A stretch of 64,000 nucleotides of DNA from an uncultured Mobiluncus sp. (GTDB taxonomy: Bacteria > Actinomycetota > Actinomycetes > Actinomycetales > Actinomycetaceae), in NCBI RefSeq assembly GCF_947087965.1, contig NZ_CAMUES010000002.1:1-64000 (forward strand). Direction: 5' to 3'. Positions within the stretch are counted from its first letter, which is position 1. The number at the start of each line of letters is the position of its first letter. Below are positions 22,600-31,360 of this stretch, piece after piece. The position numbers were made by a program, and so were the translations under genes. The notes under the pieces are model-generated. The model did not search any database and was not told the origin of the DNA. It was given only the letters and a program-made list of their open reading frames with translations.

Positions 22600-23853
22600 A
22601 TGCGCAAACTTTTTATACTTTACGGTCCGCAGGGGGCCGGTAAGACGACGTTTGTGCAGGAAAATAAGCTCGATGAGTTTTCCGTCAATGCTGATGAAGT
22701 GCGCCGCATGTTTTCCCGCTATGTTCCTGCTCTCGATGGCGACAAGGTCTTAATAGCCGGGGAGCATTTGCAGCGTTTGACTCGCCGCATTGTGCAAGAA
22801 CAAGCTGATAACCTGATGTTTCTGGGCTCTCCGGTCATTATTGATGCTGTCAACGCCTCGCCCCGCTCACGTTCGCAGTGGGAAGCACTGGCGGATTCGC
22901 ACGGTTACGATGTCTTAGCGGTGGACTTTACCCAGGTTAGTCGCGAAGAATTGCTGTCCCGTAACCTCAAACGCGGGGGAGACCGGATTCCTGATATCGA
23001 GTCATTCTTGGATCGATTCGATTCCGTTCCGCCGCCGCAGACCATCACCCCGGCACAGATGCAGGATTGTTTTAAAACTTGCCAGGTTGACCTGGGAAAT
23101 CGGCCGGTACGAGTGGTTGGAGATGTACAGTCCTGCGGGGGCGCCTTAGAACAGGCCGTGGCGGAACTGGGCACTCCGGACGCCAAGTGGATTTTCGTGG
23201 GCGACCTTTTTGACCGCGGTCCCGATGCCGGAAAAGTCTGGAAAATCCTGCGCTCCGTAGACAACGTGGTGATTACCGGAAACCACGAGAAATCCCTTTT
23301 GAACGCCTTGAAAGGACGAGGCACAAAGAGCGCCACCGAGGAATCCATGAAACAATTGCTGACCGCTGGTGCGACCCGCCAACAACTCGAAGATTGGTAT
23401 CGTTCCACCGTGCCGTTCTATGACTTCCGAGTCGGGGGGACGCCCGCCACGCCCTCAGTTTCCGAGGCTCAGGGAACGAAATCTGGACCGGAGAAACGCC
23501 CGGGGGCTCGCGAATATTTTGTATCCCACGGCGGGGTATATCCAGAAACCATCAGAGAAATCCGCCGCACCGGCTACTGTGATTTACCTGATGATTACTT
23601 TATCTTCGGAGTGGGGACGCGCGCCAACACCTACCGGCGGCGCTATGAGTTTAAGAACTTCCCCGAAATGGGGGATCGCGAAATCGTCCAACTGCACGGG
23701 CACCGCAACGAAAGCCGAGAAAACTTTGTGAACCCCGGGGTCATCGACCTCGAATCCGGCGTAGAAAAGGACGGTTGGCTTTCGGTTTACGCTATCGATG
23801 GCGTTACTGGTGAGGGCCAGATTCACAAGTACCACGAGCCGCGGGATCGATGA
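22600..23853 (+). CDS. Polynucleotide kinase-phosphatase-like protein (P-loop kinase plus calcineurin-type phosphatase)
   Basis: A 417-residue two-domain protein. The N-terminal P-loop kinase has GPQGAGKTT at 9-17 and VIIDAVNAS at 79-87. The C-terminal metallophosphatase has GDVQSC (174-179), GDLFDRGPD (201-209), GNHEK (228-231 region), VSHGG (309-312) and HGHR (366-369). This is the order of the first two domains of bacterial Pnkp RNA-repair enzymes, but the ligase domain is missing and there is no Hen1 nearby. In the first metal motif the usual GDxH reads GDVQ, so one metal ligand is Gln instead of His. Substrate could be RNA or DNA ends or a small molecule. It is convergent with the aldo/keto reductase gene. 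Confidence 0.8.
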   Translation: MRKLFILYGPQGAGKTTFVQENKLDEFSVNADEVRRMFSRYVPALDGDKVLIAGEHLQRLTRRIVQEQADNLMFLGSPVIIDAVNASPRSRSQWEALADSHGYDVLAVDFTQVSREELLSRNLKRGGDRIPDIESFLDRFDSVPPPQTITPAQMQDCFKTCQVDLGNRPVRVVGDVQSCGGALEQAVAELGTPDAKWIFVGDLFDRGPDAGKVWKILRSVDNVVITGNHEKSLLNALKGRGTKSATEESMKQLLTAGATRQQLEDWYRSTVPFYDFRVGGTPATPSVSEAQGTKSGPEKRPGAREYFVSHGGVYPETIREIRRTGYCDLPDDYFIFGVGTRANTYRRRYEFKNFPEMGDREIVQLHGHRNESRENFVNPGVIDLESGVEKDGWLSVYAIDGVTGEGQIHKYHEPRDR

Positions 23854-23895
23854 CCGCAACACGTTGGTGATGCCAGTCAAAAGCCCGAGAAACGT

Positions 23896-24792
23896 TTATT
23901 TCGCGCCGTTTACGTGGTCGGGGTGCGATCCGGTGCGGCCCGCCTCGCCCCGATCTAAACTGTCGAGAGCCGCTCGCGCGGGCGCATCAAGTGCAAACTC
24001 CAGCACGGCAAAGTTTTCCCGCATCCGCTCAACATGATTCGACTTTGGGATGACCACGTCGCCGCGCTCTAATGCCCAACGCAACACAACTTGAGCCGGT
24101 GTCCGCCCCAGACGTTTGGCGGTCTCAATCAAAACCGGGGTGTCAAAGAACCGGCCCCGTGCCAGGGGAGACCAGGCCTCAATGACCCCGCCATGCGCTT
24201 TGGTGAATTCCCTAACCGTGTTATTGGCAAACCACGGGTGTACTTCAACCTGGTTGACCTGCGGAAAAATCCCCGTCTCAGTTATTAGTCGCTGCAGATG
24301 CGAAACTTCAAAGTTCGACACTCCCACGTGACGGGCTCTCCCATCAGCCACGAACTCCTGCAACACCCGCCACAAACCGGGATAGTCCCCGCCGTAAGCC
24401 TCGGGCATCGGCCAGTGAATGAGGAACAAATCCACGTAATCAGTTTGCAGACGCTGCAATGATTCGGCGAAAGCGCGGCGGGCCACATCGGGCTCATGAT
24501 GGGGATTGTTTAGTTTAGTGGTTATGAAGAACTCGCTGCGCGTGATTCCCGATGCTCGCAGAGCTGCGCCAACTTCCGCTTCGTTGCCATACATTTGCGC
24601 GGTGTCAATGTGCCGATATCCCACTTCCACAGCGTTTTCTACGATTTCTTGGGCATTTTCGGGAGCAATTTTATAAGTGCCGAAACCCAGCTGTGGAATT
24701 CTCGCCATCGGAGAACCTGACCTGTCCTCCCCGCCTCCGAGGGGAAGCAACGGAACCCCAAAACTATCCACTATGGCTTGTGACTGCGTCAT
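23896..24792 (-). CDS. Aldo/keto reductase
   Basis: A 298-residue NADPH-dependent TIM-barrel oxidoreductase of the AKR5-like (2,5-diketogluconate reductase) branch. The catalytic tetrad is visible: Asp63 and Tyr68 in HIDTAQMYGNE, Lys93 in TTKLNNP, His126 in LIHWPMP. The NADPH-binding end is PKSNHVERMRENF. Between the start and IPQLGFGTY there are about 20 extra residues compared with most members. GGAGG stands before the ATG. It is the last gene of a possible MFS-MFS-AKR unit (46 bp gap). The substrate is unknown. Confidence 0.92.
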   Translation of the reverse strand: MTQSQAIVDSFGVPLLPLGGGEDRSGSPMARIPQLGFGTYKIAPENAQEIVENAVEVGYRHIDTAQMYGNEAEVGAALRASGITRSEFFITTKLNNPHHEPDVARRAFAESLQRLQTDYVDLFLIHWPMPEAYGGDYPGLWRVLQEFVADGRARHVGVSNFEVSHLQRLITETGIFPQVNQVEVHPWFANNTVREFTKAHGGVIEAWSPLARGRFFDTPVLIETAKRLGRTPAQVVLRWALERGDVVIPKSNHVERMRENFAVLEFALDAPARAALDSLDRGEAGRTGSHPDHVNGAK

Positions 24793-24838
24793 TTTTCCTC
24801 CATTCTGGCGGCGGGGCCGCCTGAGGGTATCAAGCCGA

Positions 24839-26176
24839 TTATTCTACGGATTTCACCTTGAAAATCATCGCCCCGCCGATAAGGAACATTACGGCCATAA
24901 CGCTAAACAGGACTGTGTAACCCACGGAATAGCTGGCTATGAGGGTAATGACCGGAACCCCAAAGATGGGGGCTAACACCTGCGGGACAGTTGCAGAAAT
25001 ATTGAAAACACCTAGGTCACGGCCGGAATCGTCGGTGGGAGGAAGGACTCGGGTGGTGATTGCAAAGCTCACCGCGATGAAAATACCGTGGCCAATCCCA
25101 ATAAAGATTGCCGCTAAAATCGTCCAGCTCCAAGTTTGCACGAACGCGAGGATGAGGCTGCCAATCGCCATGATGACCGAGGAAATAAAGATGAGCCGGC
25201 GGTACTTCATCAGATAATCGGCGACAAAACCGATGATGAAGGCGCAAATCATGGTGAGCACCGCGTAAATCGTGGACAAAATCAGCACGCCGGTGGTTGG
25301 ACTCGGGTAATGCAACACATCTCCGAGGTAATACAGCAGGTAAAGCGCTATCGTCATGAAAGGCGTGAACATCAGGAGGCGGGAAAGCCAAGTCCAGATG
25401 AAATCCGGGTATTTGCGCGGCGGAATCCAGAATCGCTGGAAAAACCTTTTGATCGTGATGGGTTCTCGGCGAGCGCCGAGGAAACGGTCATTAGAGTTCC
25501 ACAAATAGGGAGCCACACAGATGGTCAGCAGCAACGCTAGAGCGACATAAGCTACCACGATACCCATGTAGTCGTCGATTATGTTCGTACACAGGGTCGC
25601 CAAGCCAACCCCTAGCAAAGCACCCAGGTTTTGTCCGGCTCCCAACCAGCCGCCCATTTCTCCGCGGTACTCAACCCTGACTGAATCGTTCGGAATGGCG
25701 TTGGTGGCGATAAATGCGGCGTTTAGTGCCGCCTGGGTCAAAACCCATGTTCCCGCCAAAGACGCGGGACACCACGCCAAAGTCAAACCTGCGAGCGCGA
25801 AAACTCCACATAAAACCCCGCCCAAAACCCAAGGCGCCCGACGTCCGTATTTTGAGTAAGTCCGGTCAGATAGCGCTCCAAAAATGGGGGTGGCAATCAT
25901 CGCCATAAATGCCCCGCAGCCGGTGACCACAGAGAGAACAATCTCTTTGTGGTCGTGAGCAATCATCGAGGCTTGCAGGCCGATGAGGAGCTGAATGGGG
26001 GCAAATAAACAAGCATAAATCCCGACTTGGGTGAGCAAGAGGGAAAATTTCCACTTGGTTTTGGGGACTTCCAGCGGTTCAATCGTTTCCTTCTTGGCGT
26101 GAAAAATGCCGGGTGACCAGGAACGCGGCCACCGACGTGGTCCTTGCGTTGCGGGAGTCAAATCCGAAATATTCAC
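24839..26176 (-). CDS. MFS transporter, sugar/glycoside-type
   Basis: A 445-residue transporter with 12 predicted membrane segments. The loop GALSDRTYSKYGRRAPWVLGG between helices 2 and 3 resembles the SD-x-GRR-x-PW signature of glycoside and sucrose transporters (GPH/SLC45-like). The N-terminal 45 residues are cytoplasmic and basic. The GTG start has no ribosome site; a TAGGCT box lies 6 nt upstream (26183-26188), so the message may start at the GTG. A second MFS gene ends 45 bp upstream and an aldo/keto reductase follows, but the cargo cannot be named. Confidence 0.85.
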   Translation of the reverse strand: MNISDLTPATQGPRRWPRSWSPGIFHAKKETIEPLEVPKTKWKFSLLLTQVGIYACLFAPIQLLIGLQASMIAHDHKEIVLSVVTGCGAFMAMIATPIFGALSDRTYSKYGRRAPWVLGGVLCGVFALAGLTLAWCPASLAGTWVLTQAALNAAFIATNAIPNDSVRVEYRGEMGGWLGAGQNLGALLGVGLATLCTNIIDDYMGIVVAYVALALLLTICVAPYLWNSNDRFLGARREPITIKRFFQRFWIPPRKYPDFIWTWLSRLLMFTPFMTIALYLLYYLGDVLHYPSPTTGVLILSTIYAVLTMICAFIIGFVADYLMKYRRLIFISSVIMAIGSLILAFVQTWSWTILAAIFIGIGHGIFIAVSFAITTRVLPPTDDSGRDLGVFNISATVPQVLAPIFGVPVITLIASYSVGYTVLFSVMAVMFLIGGAMIFKVKSVE

Positions 26177-26221
26177 GGGTTAAGCCTAACGTTAAAACAG
26201 CTGAATACAGTGCGATTTCGA

Positions 26222-27580
26222 TTAATGCGGGGGTAAAGTTGGCAAATTTTTCAGGGTCAGGAGGTATAACCCCACGGACGCGAGCTGCGAAATGACGGAA
26301 ACGGTAACCATCGCGGGGATATTGATGTCATAGAGGGCTCCTATCAGCCAAGACCCGAGGAACCAAGCAATTCCGAAGCCGGTTTCAAAAATCCCGAACC
26401 CGGTGGCGCGCCAATCCTTGGGTATAATTTTGGCTACCGCGGCTTTCATGATGCTTTCTTGGGCGCCCATTCCCAGCCCCCACAGCACGATGCCAAAGCT
26501 GATGAACCAAGGGTTTCCGCTCAGGAATACGAATGCTGAAAACGGTGCCGTCAGAAGGGTTGAGATAATTAGCGCCCGCAAGCCAATACGGTCGAACCAG
26601 GTTCCAAAAATGAGCGCGGCGATGGCGTCGACCGCCATTGCCCCCGCGTAGAGCAGCGCTAATGCCGCTTTCGGGAATGCCGCAGTTTTTGCAGCATGCA
26701 GAGTAATCAGCGTGAAGTCCGCGAAACCGAAAGCGAACAAGCAGATAGCGGCCATATAGAGGGCAAAAGTTCGGTTGAAACGAAAACCGGGGGTGACAGC
26801 GGAAACGGAGGGCAACGCGCTTGTGGGGGTGCCGTTCGTAAGGGTCTCGCCGGTCGGGTCGGGCGCACAAGGTTCTCGGGGCGGGTCAGTCGGGACGTGG
26901 GTGTTTTCCGGGAGGGTGGCGGGTTGGTCAAAATTTTCGGGGTGCGGATAGAAGCGCCAAGCTAACACGGTGAACGCGATGGTGATGAGTGCGGGAATGC
27001 CCAGGGTGAGAAAGCCGAGGCGGTAAGTCCCGAACAGGTCTTGCGTGCCGATAATCAGACCGACGAGGAACAGCAGCAGGGGACCCAGGAATGCGCCGAG
27101 TTGGTCGAGGAATTCCTGCAGCGCGAAGCCCTTACCAGTACCGATTTCGTCCGCCGCAAAGCTGACCAGGGTGTTTTTTGCGGGTTTCTTAATAGCTTTG
27201 CCCACGCGTTCCAAAACCACCAGGCTGCAGGCAAAAATCCAGCCATTGTCGGGAACGAGCGCGAGAGCAGGAATGGCCAACACCTGGATGGTGTAGCCAA
27301 AAATAATCAAGCCCCAGTAGTGCCTGGTCTTGTCAGCCCAAAAGCCTGAGAGCAGGCGCAACGAGTAGCCGCACAGTTCCCCGAAACCAGAGACAAAACC
27401 GATGGCTGCTGCCGATGCCCCGGTCAGGTTCAGATACTCACCCAAAACCGAGCGAGCGCCCTCGTGAGTCATATCCGAGAACATGGACACGATACCCATC
27501 AGGACAATAAACGTGAACGCTCCGCGCGAAATAGTCCGCGACCAGCGAGGATTGTTTTGTTGCTCCGAATCCGAGGACAC
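26222..27580 (-). CDS. MFS transporter
   Basis: A 452-residue, 12-helix major facilitator. FSDMTHEGARSVLGEYL and GFVSGFGELCGYSLRLLSGFWADKT lie in the first third, and VLERVGKAIKKPAKNTLVSF in the second, a pattern seen in a poorly characterised MFS group. A long hydrophilic central loop (about 215-260, rich in Pro and Thr) separates the two halves. The GTG start has no clear ribosome site. It is probably co-transcribed with the downstream MFS gene. No substrate can be inferred. Confidence 0.83.
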   Translation of the reverse strand: MSSDSEQQNNPRWSRTISRGAFTFIVLMGIVSMFSDMTHEGARSVLGEYLNLTGASAAAIGFVSGFGELCGYSLRLLSGFWADKTRHYWGLIIFGYTIQVLAIPALALVPDNGWIFACSLVVLERVGKAIKKPAKNTLVSFAADEIGTGKGFALQEFLDQLGAFLGPLLLFLVGLIIGTQDLFGTYRLGFLTLGIPALITIAFTVLAWRFYPHPENFDQPATLPENTHVPTDPPREPCAPDPTGETLTNGTPTSALPSVSAVTPGFRFNRTFALYMAAICLFAFGFADFTLITLHAAKTAAFPKAALALLYAGAMAVDAIAALIFGTWFDRIGLRALIISTLLTAPFSAFVFLSGNPWFISFGIVLWGLGMGAQESIMKAAVAKIIPKDWRATGFGIFETGFGIAWFLGSWLIGALYDINIPAMVTVSVISQLASVGLYLLTLKNLPTLPPH

Positions 27581-27650
27581 CGCGGTTTCTATGCTAGTAG
27601 TTCAGGGGTAATCACGCCCATAGGTTAGACGGGCGTTCAGGGTATAGGTT

Positions 27651-28130
27651 TCAAAATAGAGTCAGCAGGTAGCCATCGATTAGGGCGATGGCAAAGTACA
27701 TGATGAACGCCCTGATGAAAGCGGAGATGTGCTTTCGTGGGTCCTGGTAGAGAGCGGGTTGGGGGAGCTTTGAGAATCTGATGCGCGGGGTACGTCGCCA
27801 CCACAGCAAATCAATGACAATTAGGTCGAAAACGTTCAAGGTTTGTCCGAGAATCAGCAGGGAGAGGAAATTTTGCGCAAAGTTGCTCTGGCGGATAAAT
27901 ATCCCGAAAACAAATAATATGACTAGGAAGAGGAGAAAATTGGCGGTAAAGGTTAGGAAAGGATTCTTATCCTGGAACCGGTGTTGGTATTCCGGGATAG
28001 CACGGATCCGGCTTTGCACCGCATCGGGGTAAGAACTGTAGTTCTGTAAGTTTTTAGCATCGGTGCCAGTTCCTAAAATGCAGAGCATGAACAATACCGC
28101 GCACAAAACGGCCGTTTCTATAAACAACAT
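27651..28130 (-). CDS. Small integral membrane protein of unknown function
   Basis: A 159-residue protein that I do not recognise. It has four hydrophobic segments: an N-terminal helix (ETAVLCAVLFMLCILG), LTFTANFLLFLVILFVFGIF, FLSLLILGQTLNVFDLIVIDLLWW and FIMYFAIALIDGYLLTLF at the C-terminus. A soluble loop of ~35 residues follows the first helix. The ATG at 28130 has GGAG 8 nt upstream and is preferred over a TTG 15 bases earlier. It is upstream of the MFS genes on the same strand (70 bp gap). Its base composition is more AT-rich than its neighbours. Confidence 0.7.
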   Translation of the reverse strand: MLFIETAVLCAVLFMLCILGTGTDAKNLQNYSSYPDAVQSRIRAIPEYQHRFQDKNPFLTFTANFLLFLVILFVFGIFIRQSNFAQNFLSLLILGQTLNVFDLIVIDLLWWRRTPRIRFSKLPQPALYQDPRKHISAFIRAFIMYFAIALIDGYLLTLF

Positions 28131-28213
28131 ACGATTTACTCCCAATCATTTTCGGCCTGAGTGGTAGTTGTCTGGACTTATCCTCCCATAGAGCTTGTTA
28201 TGTGGCTCAATCA

Positions 28214-29464
28214 CTACCTTGACAGCAATACCAAAGTTTCGAGGTGTGAGGTATGTGGGAACATGTCTACCAGTTTGGCTGCGGTAATTCGGTAGGAACG
28301 CATTCGGCGTAGGTCCTCCACCAGGGTTTCCTGGAAACAGGAGGAATAGATGAGGTGGGGGATACCGGAGTGCTCCAGCCAGGAGGATAATTCGGGCCCG
28401 AGCCCGCGCCGCGGCGGGTTCACCACCACCAAATCTGGCGGTACAAGTTTTTGATTAGTAGCCCACTTAGTCGCATCGGCGGTAATGAAATGCGGCCTAG
28501 CCACAGCGTCACCGCGAGAGATCGCAAGTGTGTTCTCAACGCCCTGCCCCACCGAACCAGCCGCCGTCACACCCGCCATTTCGGCTACGGCCTTCTGCGC
28601 GCCAATAATAGCCGGTCCCACGACTTCCACGCCCGTCACCTGCGCAACCCCGGCGGAACTCAGTGCAAAGGCAAATCCGCCGACACCGCAATACAAATCC
28701 CAAGCGGTTTTCGGGTGGAGTTCGCGTGCCCAAGCAGCAGCTTGTGTATACATAGCCTGAGATGCGGCGGTATTTGTCTGGAAAAACGCCCCCGGCGCCA
28801 GCCATAAATCCGTGCCGATACCGGGCATCGAAATAAACTTTTCCTCCGAAAGGATGATTTCCTCCCGGCCTTCAATGACGGTGGTATGTTCGGGCTGAAT
28901 ATTTACCGAAAACACCCGCAGGTCGGGCAACTCGGCCTGAAGCTCGGACCACGTATTTTCAATCCGATGTAGGGCAGCTTTAGATCGCAACACCAAGCGA
29001 ACCATCAATTCGCCCGCAGGATTGGCGCTTACCAGCACATATTTGACTTCGCCCTTAGCGGTGGCGATATTGTAGGGGCGAGCTCCGAGGCGCTGTAGCC
29101 AAGTCCGAATAGGCGCGAAAGCGGCGCGAATTGCCGGTGCATACAGCGGACACGACTCTAAATCGACGCCAGCGGGAAAATCCTTAGTGGGGGCCAGTCC
29201 GAGCACAATCGACTTCTTGGACCCCGACACCACCATCTTTGCCTTATTGCGAAATTCTTTCTGGGGACTGCGGAAGGTTGGCAGCCACTCGCACTGCGAC
29301 TTCGCAGCGAGTGGCTGAGCGGGATTTCGCCGTGAGGAGGGACGGTCCAGAGAGGCCAAAGCTCGGCGTGAGGCCCGTTCCTTGTCCCGCACCTGCTGGC
29401 TGTAAGGCACCCCCATGAGGGGACACGACCGGCAGACCCGCGCCTCAAAGTATTCGCAAAACAT
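28214..29464 (-). CDS. rlmC: 23S rRNA (uracil-C5)-methyltransferase RlmC-like
   Basis: A 416-residue TrmA/RlmCD-family enzyme that methylates a uracil in 23S rRNA (U747 in E. coli). The [4Fe-4S] cysteines are in FCEYFEARVCRSCPLMGVPY at the N-terminus and LESCPLY; the SAM site is DLYCGVGGFA, motif IV VVNPPRRGLG, the catalytic Cys IYSSCFQETL, and the end FPHTSHLETLVLL. It lacks a TRAM domain, which favours RlmC over RlmD or TrmA. I chose the ATG at 29464, which starts at the cluster-binding domain; upstream frame is not conserved. It is divergent from the peptidase gene, only 49 bp apart. Confidence 0.9.
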   Translation of the reverse strand: MFCEYFEARVCRSCPLMGVPYSQQVRDKERASRRALASLDRPSSRRNPAQPLAAKSQCEWLPTFRSPQKEFRNKAKMVVSGSKKSIVLGLAPTKDFPAGVDLESCPLYAPAIRAAFAPIRTWLQRLGARPYNIATAKGEVKYVLVSANPAGELMVRLVLRSKAALHRIENTWSELQAELPDLRVFSVNIQPEHTTVIEGREEIILSEEKFISMPGIGTDLWLAPGAFFQTNTAASQAMYTQAAAWARELHPKTAWDLYCGVGGFAFALSSAGVAQVTGVEVVGPAIIGAQKAVAEMAGVTAAGSVGQGVENTLAISRGDAVARPHFITADATKWATNQKLVPPDLVVVNPPRRGLGPELSSWLEHSGIPHLIYSSCFQETLVEDLRRMRSYRITAAKLVDMFPHTSHLETLVLLSR

Positions 29465-29513
29465 GTCTTCAAGTCTAAGGCCAAGCCAAGCTGGTGGCAT
29501 TAAGCTGAAACAC

Positions 29514-30779
29514 ATGAGTGATGAAGTGAAACTGTTGCCGGGACTGAAACTACGTGACATTACTTTGCAAGTGCCGCTGGACCATCTCAATCCAGCCGCG
29601 GGAATGATAGAAATATTTGCACGAGTCGTCACCGGTAAGGACGGGGAAAAGCGACCCTACCTGCTGTTCCTACAAGGCGGACCCGGACATGAGGCGGCCC
29701 GGCCCGCGTTGTACCCCTCGCCGCAGCCGACCTGGCTGCCCCGCGCTCTGGAGGACTATCAAGTCGTTATGCTCGATCAGCGCGGTACCGGGCGGTCCAC
29801 TCCGGTTTCGGCAGATCCGGATTTCGGCCCGCTGGCGGGTCTGACCCCATCTGAACAGGCAGAATACCTGACTCACTTGCGTGCCGATGAGATAGTTCGA
29901 GATGCCGAAGCCCTGCGCGCTTACCTGGGCGGAAAACGCTGGACGCTGCTGGGGCAGTCATTTGGGGGCTTTACTTCCGTGCGTTATCTCAGCTCCCACC
30001 CCGAAGGCCTGTCTGGAGCTATCCTGACCGGCGGACTGACGGCCGTAGGGCATCCTATTGAAGATGTTTACGCCGAAACTTGGCGAATCATGATGGATAA
30101 ATCCGAAACCTATTATCGACAGTTCTCCGAGGATCGGGACCGAGTGCGCCAGATTTATAACCTGGCTCGGGAGGGGAAAATCATTACGCCCAACGGCGAC
30201 AAGGTCGGTGCGGATCGTTGGCGCACCGTAGGGATTGTCTTGGGTGCACAAGGCGGGGGTATGAAGTTGCATGAACTGCTGGAAAATGATCCGTTCTCAC
30301 CTGCATTTCGTCATGATTTAGCGGCGATGCTGCCATTTGAGGGCCGCAATCCGCTCTATGCCATCCTGCACGAGTCGTGTTACGCGGACGGAGTGGCAAC
30401 ACGCTGGGCGGCTAGCCGCACTATGCCCAGGGAAGTAAAACGTGACGGGACGCTGTTCGCGGGAGAGCATCTGCCTCGTGACCTGTTTGAGGAATCATCT
30501 GAATTGCGGCCTTTGCGTGAAGCTGCCGACATACTGGCCAATTTTGAATGGACGCAACTCTATTCGACTGAACGCCTGGCCAGTGCAGAAGTACCGGTTG
30601 CGGCGGCGGCCTACTATGAAGATGCCTACGTGCCGTTGAAGTTCTCGACCGAAACCGCTGGCATCTTAAAAGATTGCCGTCTGTGGGTTACCAGTGAATA
30701 TGAACACAACGGTTTGCGTCAAGATGCACGGGTGCTGGATAGGTTAATCGGGCTGCTCAAAGGCCAGATTTTGCAGTAA
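29514..30779 (+). CDS. Proline iminopeptidase-like alpha/beta hydrolase (S33)
   Basis: A 421-residue serine hydrolase that should remove N-terminal proline or other residues from peptides. The oxyanion region LFLQGGPGHEAARP, the nucleophile elbow LLGQSFGGF, the acid in EDAYVPL and the His in YEHNGLRQD form the catalytic set; the cap domain lies between. The size fits the larger actinobacterial S33 enzymes. The ATG at 29514 starts the homologous part; it has no ribosome site, but TAAGCT lies 7 nt upstream, so it may be leaderless. It shares a 49 bp divergent promoter region with rlmC. Confidence 0.88.
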   Translation: MSDEVKLLPGLKLRDITLQVPLDHLNPAAGMIEIFARVVTGKDGEKRPYLLFLQGGPGHEAARPALYPSPQPTWLPRALEDYQVVMLDQRGTGRSTPVSADPDFGPLAGLTPSEQAEYLTHLRADEIVRDAEALRAYLGGKRWTLLGQSFGGFTSVRYLSSHPEGLSGAILTGGLTAVGHPIEDVYAETWRIMMDKSETYYRQFSEDRDRVRQIYNLAREGKIITPNGDKVGADRWRTVGIVLGAQGGGMKLHELLENDPFSPAFRHDLAAMLPFEGRNPLYAILHESCYADGVATRWAASRTMPREVKRDGTLFAGEHLPRDLFEESSELRPLREAADILANFEWTQLYSTERLASAEVPVAAAAYYEDAYVPLKFSTETAGILKDCRLWVTSEYEHNGLRQDARVLDRLIGLLKGQILQ

Positions 30780-30800
30780 ATTAATATACAGCAGGGGGTA

Positions 30801-31226
30801 TTATTTTTTCGCGAAGCACTTAGAGCACAATCCCGTCAGCTCCACCGTGTGGCTCAAAGCGGAGAACCCCATTTCCCGGCCCATTTCACTCAGGGTTTCC
30901 TCCAGCCCTTTCAGATGGAGCTCTTCGGTCTTTCCGCAGCTCCGACACACCAGGTGGTGATGATGCTCGGAACTCTCGCACTCTCGATACAGGGTAGTGC
31001 CATCGGTGGACTTGACCGTGTCCAAGACGCCGTCTTCCGCCAGTGCCGCGAGATTGCGGTAAACCGTCGCCAATCCTACGCGGGTGCCGTTTAACTGGAG
31101 TTTTGTAAAGATATCTGCTGCTGATTGAAAATCGGTCATTCCTCTGACCACGGAAAGTACCGCTTCTAATTGTCTCGTTTTGCGCTGTCGAGCGGGGCTT
31201 TGGGGTATCGATTTACCTGTGGTCAT
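30801..31226 (-). CDS. zur: Zinc uptake regulator, Fur family
   Basis: A 141-residue winged-helix repressor that binds DNA when loaded with zinc. The DNA-binding part has the recognition region GLATVYRNLAALAEDG, and the metal sites are ECESSEHHHHLVCRSCGKTEEL with C-x2-C and the C-terminal CSKCF. It is assigned to Zur rather than Fur because it is divergent from the znuACB zinc importer genes, with a Zur-like operator in the shared upstream region. The ATG is preceded by GGGAGGG. Confidence 0.92.
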   Translation of the reverse strand: MTTGKSIPQSPARQRKTRQLEAVLSVVRGMTDFQSAADIFTKLQLNGTRVGLATVYRNLAALAEDGVLDTVKSTDGTTLYRECESSEHHHHLVCRSCGKTEELHLKGLEETLSEMGREMGFSALSHTVELTGLCSKCFAKK

Positions 31227-31277
31227 TGGTAGTTTCCCTCCCGTTTTCGCGCGCCTTGCCTAACATTGTGTCTCGTT

Positions 31278-31321
31278 TTGACAGCGTTTTCCAGTTGAGT
31301 GATAATGAGAACGATTCGCAA
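31278..31321 (+). promoter_or_regulatory. znuA promoter with Zur box
   Basis: TTGACA (31278-31283), 17 bp, GATAAT (31301-31306), a near-consensus promoter. The -10 box runs into TAATGAGAACGATTCGCAA (31303-31321), which resembles mycobacterial-type Zur sites as I remember them. Zinc-bound Zur would block polymerase here. Confidence 0.8.
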
Positions 31322-31360
31322 TAAGAACAAAAACTATAACCCCTGAGGGGAAAGGACAAT

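Noticed and set aside
22407..22643. Small gene upstream of the kinase-phosphatase
   Set aside because: The 78-residue frame has no ribosome site, runs into the next gene in another frame and has an untypical basic, Arg/Ser-rich composition.
22600..23853. Complete Pnkp/Hen1 RNA-repair system
   Set aside because: The ligase domain is missing and no Hen1 gene is present in the neighbourhood.
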